A stretch of 64,000 nucleotides of DNA, taken from positions 197,014 to 261,013 of the forward strand of contig CALNVZ010001495.1 of assembly GCA_940671915.1 (NCBI GenBank), in the 5' to 3' direction. The notes beneath the pieces are model-generated. The model was not told the DNA's origin. It made no database searches and saw only the letters and a program-made list of their open reading frames with translations. Source of the stretch: Paracentrotus lividus. Lineage: Eukaryota > Echinodermata > Echinoidea > Camarodonta > Echinidae. Below, one piece after another: positions 22,511 to 35,350 of this stretch. Numbering within the stretch: position 1 is the first letter of the stretch; every line of letters begins with the position of its first letter. Both the position numbers and the translations under genes were made by a program.

Positions 22511-22961
22511 TTTCACTTCGCGGAAACTACTTTGAGAGGGATTTGGGACTACTTTGAGACGGTTTTGAAACCGAGTTTTGAGACTGTTTTGAAACATTGA
22601 GATGTCTCCGAGACGTTTCTTGAGTCCCCGCGACGTTTCATGAGTTTCGAGAATTTCAAACCGTCTCAAAGTAGGTCCACAATACATGCGTTTCCGCGAC
22701 GGAAAAAAGTATCGGAGATGTCTCCGATATTTTTTTTCCGTCGCGGAGACAATACGTTTTTCCCGTTGTAGAGACGTCTCCAATACTTTTTTTCGTCGCG
22801 GGAAGGGATTTGGGACTTCTTTTAGACGGTTTGGAGATTCCCGAAACTCATGCAACGTCTTGGGGATTCAGGAGACGTCAGGGAGACGTCTCCGCGACAA
22901 GTTTTAAAACAGTCTCAAAACTCTTTCAAAACCGTTTCAAAGTAGTTTCCGCAGAGTGAGA
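22511..22961. mobile_element. 451-bp TA-flanked MITE rich in GAGACGTCTC words
   Basis: Ends share GCGGAAACTACTTTGA in inverted orientation and are flanked by TA (22509-22510; 22962-22963). The interior is dense in GAGAC/GTCTC and CGCGACGG words and folds on itself around CGGAGATGTCTCCG (22713-22726). Confidence 0.8.
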
Positions 22962-22999
22962 TATCACCATATTAAAGCGTTTACGCAGTCTGCGAAGAC

Positions 23000-24230
23000 G
23001 ACGGTGAATAGCATTTCGTCTTTTATTTGTTTCATCTGTTTTTACACAAATTCCTATCCATTTCTTGTTTTATCTTTCTTTCCTCTTTTCATCTATAATT
23101 TCTTAATTACTTATTTGTCTTATCTTCCTTTTCTCTTCTCTTCTTTTATTTCTTATCATAATTATGTATTTCTTTGTTTTGTTTTATTTCATCTTCTCAT
23201 TTAGTGTATTTCTTTGTTGTTGTTGTTGATCTTGTTGTTGTTGTTGTGGTTTTTTTTTGTTTTTTATTGGTGCGTCCTTCTTCTCTTTTATCATTTTTTT
23301 AAATGCATTTCTTTTGTCTATCCTTTTTTCATCTTTTATATAATTTTCTAACGCATTTTTTTTTTATCCTTCTTTCCTCTTCTCTTATATTATTTTTATG
23401 TATTTTTTGTCTTATCCTTCTGTTTTTCTATCATTTTATATGTATTTTTGTACCCTTCTTTCACCTTCTCATCTATCATTTCTTATGTATTTTTTTTTGT
23501 TTTTTTGTTTTTTTGTTTGCTTTTTTGCCATTCTCTTCTCTCATTTCTTATGTAATTCTTTGTTTTGTCCATCTTTCATCTTCCCTTCTATAATTTAATT
23601 TGTATCTTTTCGGGTTTGTCTTTCTTTCCTGTTCTTTTTCTAATTTATTATGTATTTCTTTGTCTGATCCATCTTCCCACTTCTCTTTTATAATTTCTTG
23701 TTTATTTCTTTGTTATGTGTTTATTTCATGTTCTCTATCGATTTTCGTGTATTTCCGTTTTTGTTCTTCGTCTTTCTCTTTTATAATTTTTTTTTAAATG
23801 TATTTTTGGGGTTTATCTTTCTTTCATCCTTTCCTATCATTTTTCAATCCATTTCCTTATTTTATATTTCTTTCCTCTTCTCTTTTATCATTTCTTATGT
23901 ATTTATTTGTTTTATCCTTCTGTCCTATTCTCTTTTATAATTTAGTATGTATTTCTTCGTTTTATCCGTCTTTTTCCTCTTTTCTATCATTTCTTATGTA
24001 TTTCATTGTTTTCTCCTCTTTCATCTTGTTTTCCATATATATTTCTTTGTTTTGTCTTCCTTTCTCTTATCTCCTCTTCTATTATTTCTTATGTATTTCA
24101 TTGTTTTTCTCTTCTTTAACTTTTTTCCCACTATTTCTTATATATAATTTTCTAATTATTTTTTTGTCCTTTCATTTCAGCTTCTATTATACATTTCTTC
24201 CTTCTATTTGCGCTTTATCATTGACATGTA
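23000..24230 (+). repeat. Degenerate polypyrimidine minisatellite
   Basis: About 1.2 kb of C/T-rich units near 50-60 bp, each with TTCTTATGTATTTCTTTGTTT and a CTTTCCTCTTCTC block, heavily diverged. Hydrophobic open frames in all three plus-strand phases are a by-product of poly-T codons. Confidence 0.85.
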
Positions 24231-24249
24231 GTCACCATACGAGGAAGGG

Positions 24250-25158
24250 AATGTGAAGAATCATGAACAAAAATTTAACATAAGGAACACAAAGGGAAAA
24301 ATGATAAATATTATAAGAAAATATAATCATGAATGATGTAATGATAACACAATGAAGAAAGTGTAATAACTCTGATAAGCACAAAACTTTTAGCTTTCAC
24401 GTACCATTTTATACCTAAATTCATTCTGTACAAGTATAATAATTCTCCTTTAGCCCTGTTAAGTTCCATCAGAGATAATTTGGGGTAAACGGACTGGCCG
24501 TCTGGCTGATACAGTTATTTTGAAGACTGAGATATCTCTCTCTGTGTGTCTATGGTGAATTTTCTGCACAATATACATCATTATCATCCATACAGAGTGT
24601 TTTAGAGGCCAAATACAAGACAGCGTTATTTTGTTGATGCACTTTATAAACTCCGACCTACTTTACAAATAATATTTTGGCCACGCTGCCCAATATTAAA
24701 AACATTGGGCAGTAAGAGGGGGAATCCTCAAAGTTTGTATAAATATTACATTGTGATTGCTAAGGAAACCAGAGAGGTTAATATATATGATTTTTTATTT
24801 TCTTATTTATTTATTTTTTTTTTAGAAAGGGGGGGGGGGATGGAGACCAAATTTTTTTTAGGGGGTCGTTGCATATTTTTGGGGGTGGCATTTTAAATAT
24901 TTTTTATTTTTTTATCTTTTTTATAACAATATTGGCCTTTATTGCTTTATTATGCGTTGAAATACTCTTAGATTACAGCAATTTTAATCGATCATAATCG
25001 TTTCTCCTTAAAATTAATTGTCTCCTTTATTTTTTATTTTACATTTTTTTCCTCACTATTTTATAACCCCAAAATGCATAAATTTTTCCTGCAATTTTAG
25101 AAGAAATGGGGCCAGATCGTTTTTATTAGTTTTATACTGTTATTATAATCGTTTTTAA
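24250..25158. other. AT-rich, no recognised gene
   Basis: Contains a G run at about 24831-24839 and AT-rich tracts. Nothing codes convincingly. Confidence 0.5.
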
Positions 25159-25300
25159 TATACTGTTCGTCATAAAGGTGGAATATTTTTTCATATCAAT
25201 TCTACTCCACGTGAAATATAAATCTAACGTATGGCATTAAATCTTAACATAAAGACGCGTCCATTATTTGAGGAGGGGAAAAGCAACATTACATTCATGA

Positions 25301-25973
25301 CATATGAAAACGTTGGGGCTTCTTTCTAGGAAAACCATTTTCACGCACCGATTGTCAATGGAAGGAATGCCCGAAAAACGGGAGTTTTGTTGAATATACT
25401 GGAATAAAAAAAAATCGAGAAGATCCTTACTTAGTTACAACGGTTTTTATGAGGTTAATGTATATAAAACAAGATAAACCTTGGAAAATATTTTTTTACC
25501 CCTAACCCTCGCGTTTTGAGCTTTAAAATCCCATTTTAGTCATTTTTGGGTCGTTTTTCCTTCTGTGTGAAAATGATATTTTGGTCAAACAGCAGTCACT
25601 AAAAGCTTTCTGGTAAATTCAGGCAGCGCATCGATTCCTAGTTACGCTGAGTGAAGTAAATATATTAATTTTCTTTCCAATGATTTTAACTTCTTGTGAT
25701 TGGTCAATTATTTCCCCCGCGTTTTGATATCATAAAAAAAAATATCATGATAAAATACTTCGATCCTGACTGCACAGCTTGCACTCTCCTTTTAACACGG
25801 TCTTTATTCAGGGCATTGTTATCGCGATATCGACGGTCAGACGTAGAGAGAGTCTATACCCAGTAACACACATTTCCCGTAAGATTCTTTGGTCGTTAGT
25901 GCACTGTAGTGGAACTGTGCGTGTTGGTATAAAATAACACTTGTCCTTTTTGATTGTTTCACGTTTTCATATG
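25301..25973. mobile_element. 673-bp TIR element CATATGAAAACGT, nested
   Basis: 13-bp perfect inverted ends CATATGAAAACGT. The empty site is visible in copies A and C of the host element (CATTCATGA joined to GTTTAG). Compared with that, no target bases are duplicated. No coding frame. Confidence 0.8.
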
Positions 25974-26092
25974 GTTAGTTGGAAATGCAGCTGAGGGCGG
26001 CGCAAGAAAATATCCTGCCTACATTAATGTCAACTAAACCCGCGCTGACGGCGAGAAGCGAACAATTGACAACTGCATGCAATTATTACTTA

Positions 26093-27200
26093 TATGCGTT
26101 TTCAGACTGCAGTCAAAATCCTTAACCCCAGGAAATAGGTAGGGCTAAGGGGGCCTTAGTACCACCTATTTCCTGGGTTAGCTTAGCACGCTTCGGTTTT
26201 CAGACTACGTTTTACCAAAGTAGGCTAGCACGGTAAATAGTACGGTACTATCTGGCCCTGCTGAAAAGCGGGTTAGCCGGGTAATTGCGGAGTTAGCCGG
26301 CCAATTGCGCGGTGCTAAAGGTTGCAGTCTGAAACCAAACCGTGCTAAGGAAAGCGGGGCTAAGCATTAGCCCAATCAATGAAAATGTGGCCATGAATAT
26401 GCATAATTATTTCGTAACTTGATAACACAAATATAGAGAAAAACAATGAATAACATAAGGAAAAGAGAAACAAATGAAGTAACATTAAGAAAAAGAGAAA
26501 AACAATGAAATATACATAAGAAAAAGATAAAAGCAATGAATAACATGAGGAAAGAAAAGAAACAAAGAATAACATAGGGAAAAGAGGAGCAATGATTAAA
26601 AACAATGATAACATAAGGAAAAGAGAAAAACAATCTAAAACATAAGGGAAAAGAGAGAAAAACAATGAATAACATATAAGAAAAAGAGAAAACAGAATAA
26701 ATAATGAAAGAGAGATAAATAAATGAATTACATAAGGAAAGATAGAAAAACAATGAATAACATAAGGAAATAGAGATAAAATAATGAATAACATAAAGAA
26801 AAAGAGAGAAAAAAAAGGAATAACATAAGGAAAAAGAGAAAAAACAAGGAGTAACATAAGGAAAAAAACAAAACAAAAAAAACAAGGAATAACAAGGAAA
26901 AAGAGAAAAACAAAGAATAACAAAAGGAAAGATAGAAAACATAGAATGACATAAGGAAAGAGATAAAAACAATGAAGAACATAAAGAAAGAGAGTGAAAT
27001 CATTGATATTCATGATCCAGCAAATAGTATGGGGTTAAGGAATACCCAGTGTGAAAAGCATTGAATTTCTTAACCCCGGCTAAGCAAATAGTATGGGGTT
27101 AAGAAACACAGTCTGAAAGCAAAAAAAGATAGTACGGGGTTAAGGATAGTATGGGGTTAAGGATAGTACGGGGTTAAGAAATAACAGTCTGAAAAGGGTT
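26093..27200. mobile_element. 1.1-kb TIR element TTTTCAGACTG, nested
   Basis: Inverted ends share TTTTCAGACTG a few bases in from each end. TTA flanks both sides (26090-26092; 27201-27203), where the empty copies have a single TTA, so a 3-bp TTA duplication as in PIF/Harbinger-type insertion is likely. The right end carries four direct repeats of AGTA(C/T)GGGGTTAAG. Confidence 0.75.
26400..27000 (-). repeat. Purine-rich minisatellite inside the nested element
   Basis: About twenty degenerate units of roughly 28-35 bp built on AACATAAGGAAAAGAGAAAA and CAATGAAT. Large hydrophobic minus-strand frames here are composition artefacts. Confidence 0.9.
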
Positions 27201-29796
27201 TTAGCGTACAAAACTCGCCTAAGAAAACTTCCTTGTGGTGGAATGGTATTGTCCGTCGATCTGTTTGAGCAAATTACTCGTGGACATGAAAGAAATAATT
27301 AAACTTTTATCATAGTTTTCGTAGGTAGATGCTTCAGACCAGATTGGGGAAAAAGACATTTTAGCAAGCCTATAACACGATTGTGCTGAAATTGGAATCA
27401 GAATCTTTATTTCACATAGATTGATGTTCCAAACGATTATTGATATAAATAGTGATCTGTCACTTTTTGCGAAGACGCCGTCCACATGCGATATGCATGT
27501 GATATGCGGAAATATTGACTCATCGAGTAAAGATTCTTTTGTGATAATGTTTAAAGTGACAGGACTTTTTCTTTACCAATTGAAATGAATGTACCATCTT
27601 TGGAAAGCTGAGAATTCAAGCTTTTAAAAACTGCGCGAACAGTAAGTAAGGTGTAATATAATTATGCGTAATCGAGGAAGATGACTATGCAGCGTATGAG
27701 CTATTTTGAGAGCAAAATTGGCCATATTTTACAGGAATTTGATCTGACATGGCTTTCGAATTGACACAAGTGACAGAACTTTTTCTTTTCTTTCCAATTT
27801 GTTATTCCTGTTATTAAAAAATTCAGAATCTTAGCTTACTTAATCAGAGCGAACATTTATTTGAAAAATTTGTTGCTTAATCAAGAAAACAAAGTGAAAA
27901 AATGTGCAAAATACAAAATGTCTATGGCCGCGTTCGCTTTGAGTACAGTGATAGCGCCCTCTTTCCCTTAAGTTTACAACTATTATTGATATATCTGGCC
28001 CCAGCGACATTATGTTGCTCCAGCTTTAATTACTTGCTTGTGTTTGTTACCGCTTTCACCTCCTGTGATCCTGGCTATATCTTGGACGTTTTCCCAACCC
28101 TTCCCGGGGACTTTTCTTCCAAAAGTATGTCACGCCCCAAGATGACCCTTTTTGTCTTTTTTTTTTTAATTTTAATTTTTTATTTGGGGGCTCGTTTTTG
28201 TTTACGCGACCCACCAAGGCCCCATCAGTCCTACCCCAAGGAAACACGTCTGAGGTGTAGAGTTGTCATTGTTCTTTGAGTTAAATCCAGTTTTATGATT
28301 ACAGGATCGACTATTTTGTCTAGGGGAGGGGTCAAAATGTATTTAGATTAGGGTTCAACATTGATTTTTATTCATTTTTACACCATGAAAATTTCTATCT
28401 TCCCAAAATTGTATTGTAAACTCTCACCAAACATAAATCAAAATAAAATATTATCTATAGTTACCATGTACAACCTTGTCATCAAATGATAATAATTAAG
28501 GGTTAAAGGTCGTTTTTTATTTCTTCTCTTTTCAGAATAAATGTGGAATAAAATATTCCGAATTTTCACCAATCACACTTTTTACTTCAACACCTTCCCT
28601 AGACAAGAAACCTAAGCCAGCCCAAATTGAGAAAAAATGACAAAAATGGGCACCATGGGGGTTGACACAATATTTTTGAAAAAAAAAAATCCCGTGAAGG
28701 GTTTAGAGAATGTTCAAGATATAGCCAGGGTCCCGAAAAATAAATGCAGGAACAAACATATTCAAGAAATTAAAGCCGAAGCAAAATCATGTTGCTAGAG
28801 CGGTAAAAATATTCCACCTTTGTGACGGACAGTGTAGTAATCGGAATCGTATTCGTTCAACTTATGCTACGTTCACACAGAACCGAGAGCTGAGTACGAG
28901 TTTGCGCGAGTTGATTTTTGAGGGGACTCGCGAGAACTCTCGCTTCAACCTTGATAACTCTCCATAACTCGCCGCAGCTCGGCACTAACTCTTACCACTC
29001 TCATTGACTCTTTGGCAGCTCGCACAAGTCGCCGTGAAGCCGCGCAATTTTAAAAAATTTCAAAAAATCAGTCAAGCTGTTGAGAACTCTTGAATGACTC
29101 GGTGCAACTCGCGACAACCGTAGTAGACTCGCACAACTCTTGAGAGACTCGTAAGAGACTCTTGCAACTCGCTGCGACAAATCAGGTAATTTGCATAAAT
29201 TACCATTAAATTTCAATACACGATTACCGCGATTTTAGTGTGCGAGCAACTGAGAGTTCTGTGCGCAGCAACTGGAGAGTTCTGTCGAGCAACTGAGAGC
29301 TCTGCACAAGCTCACCGAGTCTATGGCGAGTTATAGGAGGTACGCAATAATTGGGGTTTATCACCGTGGTTCAGTTTTGGCGCGAAAACAATCACGTAAT
29401 ATGTGCTTATGAGCAAAGTGCTCGGCGTGCTAAAAGGATAAAGACTCTGAAAACTCAGAAACCCAAACATGCCAAAAGAACAAAATAATTTAGAGTTGGA
29501 GTCATATGCACAAGCAATTAATATGGATAAAAGGCCTCGAAATAAGGCTCAAGACTCCTGTCCCCGAAGATGAAATCTGCCGATAGGCGAACATGAAAAG
29601 ACGTCATCACAGCCAAACAAGACGAACTACAGCGCGTAATCCAGGATTAGCACCCGGGGGGCCCGACGTGATTGGCGCCCCTGTGTACTTTTTCAAAAAT
29701 ATGGCGCCTCCGCCCCCCCCCCCCCCCCAGCCGCCAGGCAAAACATAGGCTACGGCTTAAATGTATATTGATAGGATTTGAATAATGATTTATTTG

Positions 29797-29800
<4 letters not shown>

Positions 29801-29836
<36 letters not shown>
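29801..29836 (+). repeat. Long poly-T tract
   Basis: Uninterrupted T run of more than 30 bases. Confidence 0.95.
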
Positions 29837-29841
<5 letters not shown>

Positions 29842-30299
29842 CTTGCCAATGGTGAGTTCAATGGAAAGAATCTCTAGGTATTATGAGGTATTACCGCTTA
29901 TAGATGAAAATACGAATAATTCTAAAAATACGAGTGGCGAATGGCGCGATCGATTTTTCCCTCACTTTACAAATCAAGAAACAAAGAATTCTAAGCAATT
30001 AAGGGGTATCAATTTTGTTTTAGCTTCTTCAATCAGATATCATATTGACGGGAGCGTAATTTGTCCATCAAAAACGACTTTGAAAGCAAGCCGATAAAAT
30101 CATGTGAAAATTTGTCCATTCAAGTAATGTGAAATCAAACAAATGTTAATTGGATGTTTTGTTGTTTCCCAGAATCATCATAATCCTGGTCACAAGAGAG
30201 TAAAAATAGAACGAGCGTGAATCGCAGCGCAAATTTGATGTATTCGGAAGATCTCTGAAAATGTGACATTTTAATTGCATTCCCTCAGGAACACAATGT

Positions 30300-31850
30300 A
30301 ATAACTCTTTGGAAATGAGCGAAGCGCGAAGCGCGAGCCAAAATTTTGCTCTATGTAATAGATGGCTGAAGTTTAGGAATCAAATTTGGCCTCCTAATTT
30401 AAAAGACCATACTTTGTTGCCCAGTATTTCTACATGATTATGAAGAAAGAATGAATACTATCTATCATCTAGGCTGCTTATCTGTCCTTCTGCTCCTTCC
30501 CCTAAGTTTAAGATAAATTTGGCGCACCTAAGTTTAAGCTGAATTCGGGAGCCAACTTATCATCTTGTCGGCCACTCTAAATGTTGGTTTGAATTGGGCC
30601 ATACATGTACATTTAGGTGATTTGATGCCCCTGGGATGCAAAAATAAATGTAAGTGGTATTCAAATAAATTTAAATGTCTTGATGATTAGTATCCTATAA
30701 TGTAAATTATGCTCAGAGGAAAACAGCTGACAGGCGAGAGCGGAATTTTTGATGTCTTTGAATGATGAGAAAACATGGCATGCATGCGTATCCTCAGGAA
30801 CACACAATGTAAAAATCATTGGGAAAAAAATAGCGAACGCGTAGCGCGGATCCAAAATTTTTGCTATGTATATACAGCAACCAGGAGGAATTAAACTTTT
30901 AGAGACCATATTCAAATACCAAAGTGTTGCCCCTTAGTTTTCAGGTAAAATTCGGCACACCTCCCTAAGTCAAAACAAAGTTGGAGCCCCTAAGTTAAGA
31001 TAAATTTGGCATCCCTAAAGTTCAGGTCAATTGAACGCCCCTACGTTTAAGCTTCAATTTGGCGCCCCCTAAGATTTAAGGTCAATTGAAATGGCAAATG
31101 AATGTAAGCGTGAAATCAAATTTGATTGAAATGTTTTGAATGGTTAAATCCATAATGTAAATTTTGGTAAGAGGAAAAACTCAGGCGAAGCGCGAAGAAA
31201 TGAACGGAAGTTTTGATGTATTCAAATGTCTATTAGAAAAACAGGACATTTCATGCGTTCCTCAGGAACACAATGTAATAAATCATTGCGGGGGGAATGA
31301 TGCGAGCGCAAAGCGCGAGCGAAAATTTTGCTATGTATATACAGACCCGGATGCATGAATTTTGAAATTTTGCTTTATCTGCATAGAGACCATATTTAAA
31401 AACCTATTTGTAGCCCCCTTAGTTTCAGGTAAATTCGGCGCCCCTTACTTTCAGATCATTTGGGCGCCCTTAGTGTAAGCTCAATTTGGCGCCCCTAATT
31501 TAAAAATCGATTTGACGCCCCTTTAACTTCAATGCAGTGTCCCCATAAGTTTCAGGTCATCTTGGCGCCCTTACGTGTAAGCTCAATTGGGCGCCGCTAA
31601 TATGTTGAACATAAATTTGAAACGCAAAAAAAAAAAAATAATAATAATTTAAAATAAAAAGAATAAAAAATGTAACGTGAAAACAAATAAATATAAATGT
31701 TTTGAAGGATGCATTCGAATTATTAGAAAACAGGACATTTTACGCGTTCCTCGACACAATGTAATAAATCAATGGGAAAAGATGATGCGAGTGTGAAGCG
31801 CGAGCGAAAATTTTGCTATGTATATACAAACCAGGAGGCATGGAATTTCA
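30300..31850 (-). repeat. Second array with the GCGCGAAGCGCGAGC module
   Basis: The reverse complement of the 9.5-10.3 kb module recurs at about 30325, 30830, 31300 and 31785, at a period near 480 bp, each followed by (C)AAAATTTTGCT and associated with a CCTCAGGAACACAATGTAA block. Units also share 'no coding, GCCCC-rich' spacers. Confidence 0.8.
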
Positions 31851-33010
31851 AAATTTTGCTATTTCTAGATTGAGACCATTTTAAAGACCCCTTGTTTTTT
31901 TAGCGTGTTTTTGGGGCCCCTTAGTTTCACGTAAATTCGCACTCCTCTCCTACAGTTAGGATCATAGTTGGGCCACTAAGTTTAGATAAATTGGCAGCCT
32001 AGGTCTAGGTCAATTCGGCGCCCACATTTGGCTCATTGGCTCTTTCACATTAGAGATTGAATTTGGCACCCCTAACTTCAGTTAAATCAGCGCCCCTAAG
32101 TCTCAGGTCAAATTCAGGGTCTCTTAAGATTTCAGATATATTTGCGCCCCTACATCTTGATTAAGGATTTGGCGCTTCTACGTTTAAGGATCATTTTTGG
32201 CCCTCTAGGATTTAATCGATTTGCGCCCTATATTTAAGGGTCGATGTTTGCGCCCCTAGTTTAAGATCGATGTTGCGCCCTCCTATCTTAAGGTCGATTT
32301 TGGCGCCCCACCTAAGTTTCGGTCACTTTGTGTGCACCAGACGCTTAGGGCGTCATTTTGGTGCCCCTCTAATTTTAAGTATTGATTTGGCGCCGCCTCC
32401 CTCTTTAAGGTCGTTTGGCGTCCACTTAATGGTGAGGTCAATTGGGCCCAGCTTAGTTAGGTCATTCGGCATAGTTTATTGGCGTTGCTTAGTTTACTGG
32501 TCGTTGGTGCTCTATTTTTTTAAGGGCCTTCCTCTCTCCTTTTTCGGATTTGGCGCCTTACTTAATTAAGGTCGATTCGGCGGCTCCTAAGTTTAATCAA
32601 TTAGGCCCCCTTTCCCGGCTTCAGGTCATTTGGGCGCCTCATCTAAGTTGTCGGGTATTTTTGGGCCTAACGTTTAAGGCTCAAAGTTGGCCCCGTAGTT
32701 TAAATATCGATTTTGGGCGCCCTCTATAATTAAGGTCGATTTGCCGCGCCCTAATAAGGTCGATTTGGCGCCCTAAGTTTAAGGTACTTTGGCTGCCTTA
32801 GTTTATGTGATTTGGCGCCCCTCTAAATTTAAGGTCGATTTGGCGCCCCTAATTTTTAAGGTCGATTTGGCGTCCTAAGTTTAAGGTCAATTTGGCGCCT
32901 TAGTTTACTGTCGATTTTGCGCCCCCCCCCATAAACTTTAAGGTGCGTTTGGCGCTCCCCCTAATTTAAGGTCGATTTGGCGCCCTTTAGTTTACAGTCG
33001 ATTTGTGCGC
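31390..33010 (+). repeat. Degenerate 25-35-bp tandem repeat, GGTCGATTTGGCGCCCCTAA
   Basis: Dozens of units built on AAGGT(C)GATTTGGCGCCCC with decaying spacing. Unit similarity is highest at 32750-33000. No coding role. Confidence 0.88.
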
Positions 33011-33014
33011 GCCC

Positions 33015-33210
33015 CCCCCCATTTTTTTAAGGGTGCCCCCTTCTCCCCTTCTCCCTTTCTCCTCTCTTCTCCTTTTCTTTCTTCCTTCTCTTCCCCCCCC
33101 CTTTTTTCCCTTTCTCCTTTCCCCCTTTTTCCCCTTCTCTTTTTTTCCTCCTTTTTTTCTTCTTTCTTTTTTTCTTCCTTTTCTCCCTTTTTCTTCCTTT
33201 TTTTCGGCGC
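33015..33210 (+). repeat. Polypyrimidine tract
   Basis: Almost pure C/T for about 190 bp. Open frames on both strands here are low complexity. Confidence 0.9.
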
Positions 33211-33619
33211 CCCCCCTGCTCGCCCCCGGGGGCCCGGGCCTGTAAAGCCCCCCCCCCCCCAGAATACGCGCATCCATCTGAACAGAATCAGAACTTCCGC
33301 TTTTTATTCATATCAAGGTCCGGAGCAACTCGTATAAAGAACTTGATAACTCGCATTAACTCGGCTTTACTCGCAATACACTCTCTTTCATCTCGGACAA
33401 CAGATCGCAATAACTCGAGAACAAATCGCTACACTACTCGTTGTTTACTCTTTGCTACTCGCACTGTACTCTGTTCAACTCGTATTGAACTACCATATGA
33501 AGATATTTACAAGCATGAATAATGTGTCATTTTCCCGCGAGTTTCCGCGAGTTGGAGCTCGCGGAAGCTCGCAAGGACTCGTACTAGACTCTCGGCTCTG
33601 TGTGAACGTAGCATAAGGC

Positions 33620-34500
33620 CATGTGTCACAAATTGGGGTATTGGAAAAGGGTGGAGGCGTTACATTTTGGAGGGAAATTATCACATTTTTTCACATAGCA
33701 TGAAAATGATGTACAGCCATAAGCTGTGCAATAATTCATATTGTAGATAATTTATCAGGCTACATGTCTGTGAAGTTTCAGCTTCGTTATGCTCATAGTT
33801 TTAATACAAATGTACTTTTAATGGAGTAGGGTAAGGGGTGGAGGATCCTACGGTGGAGGCACGTGTTAAAGCATAGGGAATTCCCATTTTTGTTACTTTC
33901 TTATTGTTTGCTGCGTTATATCTTTGCAGCCAATCGGTCTTATGGGTTGAGTGATATATCATTCTCTTGGGAATTTATGTGGTTCTAGATAAATGTGAAG
34001 ATTTAATTTAATCAATTAATTAATCAATTAAAACATACTTAATGCACACATCCTCATAGACAATGCATTGCAGGAACCAAAAATTGTCACATGCAATTTT
34101 ATAACAATAATTGTCATTTTTCGCCATTTTCTTTGTATGCATGTAAATACACAATTAAGTCGAAACATATTACTTGCAATAAACTTTGTTTGAGTTGTAA
34201 TCCAAGTGTAAAAGACAGGATTTCTGCCCTTTTTGCACTATTTTTTCTTCTTTTTTTGACACCCTGTAGCGCGGTTAGAAAAAATAATTTTGTATTACAA
34301 GTTTATATTTTTTAAGAAGCATAGCATCTTATTTACACAATCCACTTCATTTCATTCCATTTGGTGAAAAGATTAAGAAATTATTCGCCGTTAAAATTGT
34401 GAAGTTTTTCAAACCATTTTTTCCTGTAACACTCTGTATAGTTTTTATGACACACCTTATACAGGCACAAAAATATGTTAATCATCCTTCTTTCAATCTC
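33620..34500. other. AT-rich, no recognised gene
   Basis: No coding, RNA or repeat signal that I can support. Confidence 0.45.
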
Positions 34501-34506
34501 CGCTTT

Positions 34507-34508
<2 letters not shown>

Positions 34509-34547
<39 letters not shown>
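34509..34547. repeat. AT dinucleotide microsatellite
   Basis: Uninterrupted (AT)n of about 38 bases. Confidence 0.95.
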
Positions 34548-34548
<1 letters not shown>

Positions 34549-35350
34549 TTTTATACATGTCTGACTTACTACTAAGAAACTAGAGATGTTTGATTGTGAC
34601 AATGTACATTTCTACAATTTTTTTGACATGTAACGCATTTTCCATCCAACTCTTGACATGTGTCCTTGAATTTTTTCCCAACTTTTTATGCCTTCATTTT
34701 GTATAATTTCTTGCAGTAATATTTTCACCAATATTGATTAATATACTATATAAAATTGAAACCTAATAAAAATGCATTTCTCTGAGATTATTATTAAATG
34801 ATCGTTTTTTTTTAACAGGAATAGATTTGTAATTATTAAAAAATAATTATAAATTAAAATTGTGTGGTAACCTGTCTCAATAGTTAAGATAGGTAAGATA
34901 CAATGTTTAAAACTTTCAAACAACACAATTCTGTCTTTTTACAACACGTTAATGTTCATTCAAGATGTTTCAAAATATTAAACACCTTTTTTCTAAACAA
35001 CACTTTTTTTAGACAGCATTTTAACAGCGTTGCATTGGCCATTGCGCGGTTAACAGCCGAGATCTCCGGTGGAGCAGGGGGGGGGGGTCGGTAGTTAATT
35101 AAATCCCCTATTCCTTAGCTATTTTCATTTTTCTATAAACCTTTTGGAGTTGAGTCATGCGCAAAAAAAACAATTAATCAATTCGAGCTCGAATCTTGGT
35201 CTATTTTTCATTTTTTTTCAATATTTGTTGTTATTGATTATTATTATTATTATTTTATTCGGCAGATGACATAAGAAGAAGACATACAATATAAATAAAA
35301 TTGATTGCATATAAAAACATATCGATATAAAGAACACAAAAATATAAAGA

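Larger units (their letters stand above)
25192..27992 (+). mobile_element. CATATC-family TIR element, copy B, twice interrupted
   Basis: Ends CATATCAATTCTA… and …ATTGATAT match copies A and C. Two further elements are nested at 25301-25973 and 26093-27200. Excising both restores a roughly 1.0-kb element collinear with the other copies. Confidence 0.85.
25161..28834. mobile_element. CACTGTCCGTCATAAAGG-family foldback MITE, copy 2, interrupted
   Basis: Outer ends match copy 1 (11717-12673), with TA on both sides (25159-25160; 28835-28836). The 3.67-kb length is due to a CATATC element inserted at 25192-27992 just inside the left end. After removal the remainder is about 870 bp and is an inverted repeat like copy 1. 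Confidence 0.85.
28861..33617. mobile_element. TIR element with ACTCG-rich ends, expanded by repeats
   Basis: Ends read CTTATGCTACGTTCACACAG in inverted orientation. About 480 bp on the left and 300 bp on the right are dense in ACTCG(C)/GCGAGT words, so these two parts are probably one small MITE split by the repeat-rich interior at about 29340-33300. No clear target duplication. Confidence 0.65.

Noticed and set aside
23303..24256. Long hydrophobic open frames on the plus strand
   Set aside because: Overlapping in all three phases of a polypyrimidine minisatellite. Phe/Ser/Leu runs follow from TTT/TCT codons.
26360..27013. 217-codon membrane-protein-like frame on the minus strand
   Set aside because: Lies wholly in a purine-rich tandem repeat. 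Repetitive CYSLFFSLFPYVI-type text shifts freely between frames.
32987..33337. Lys/Glu-rich and Pro/Phe-rich frames on both strands
   Set aside because: A near-pure C/T tract gives open frames in several phases, with no domain.
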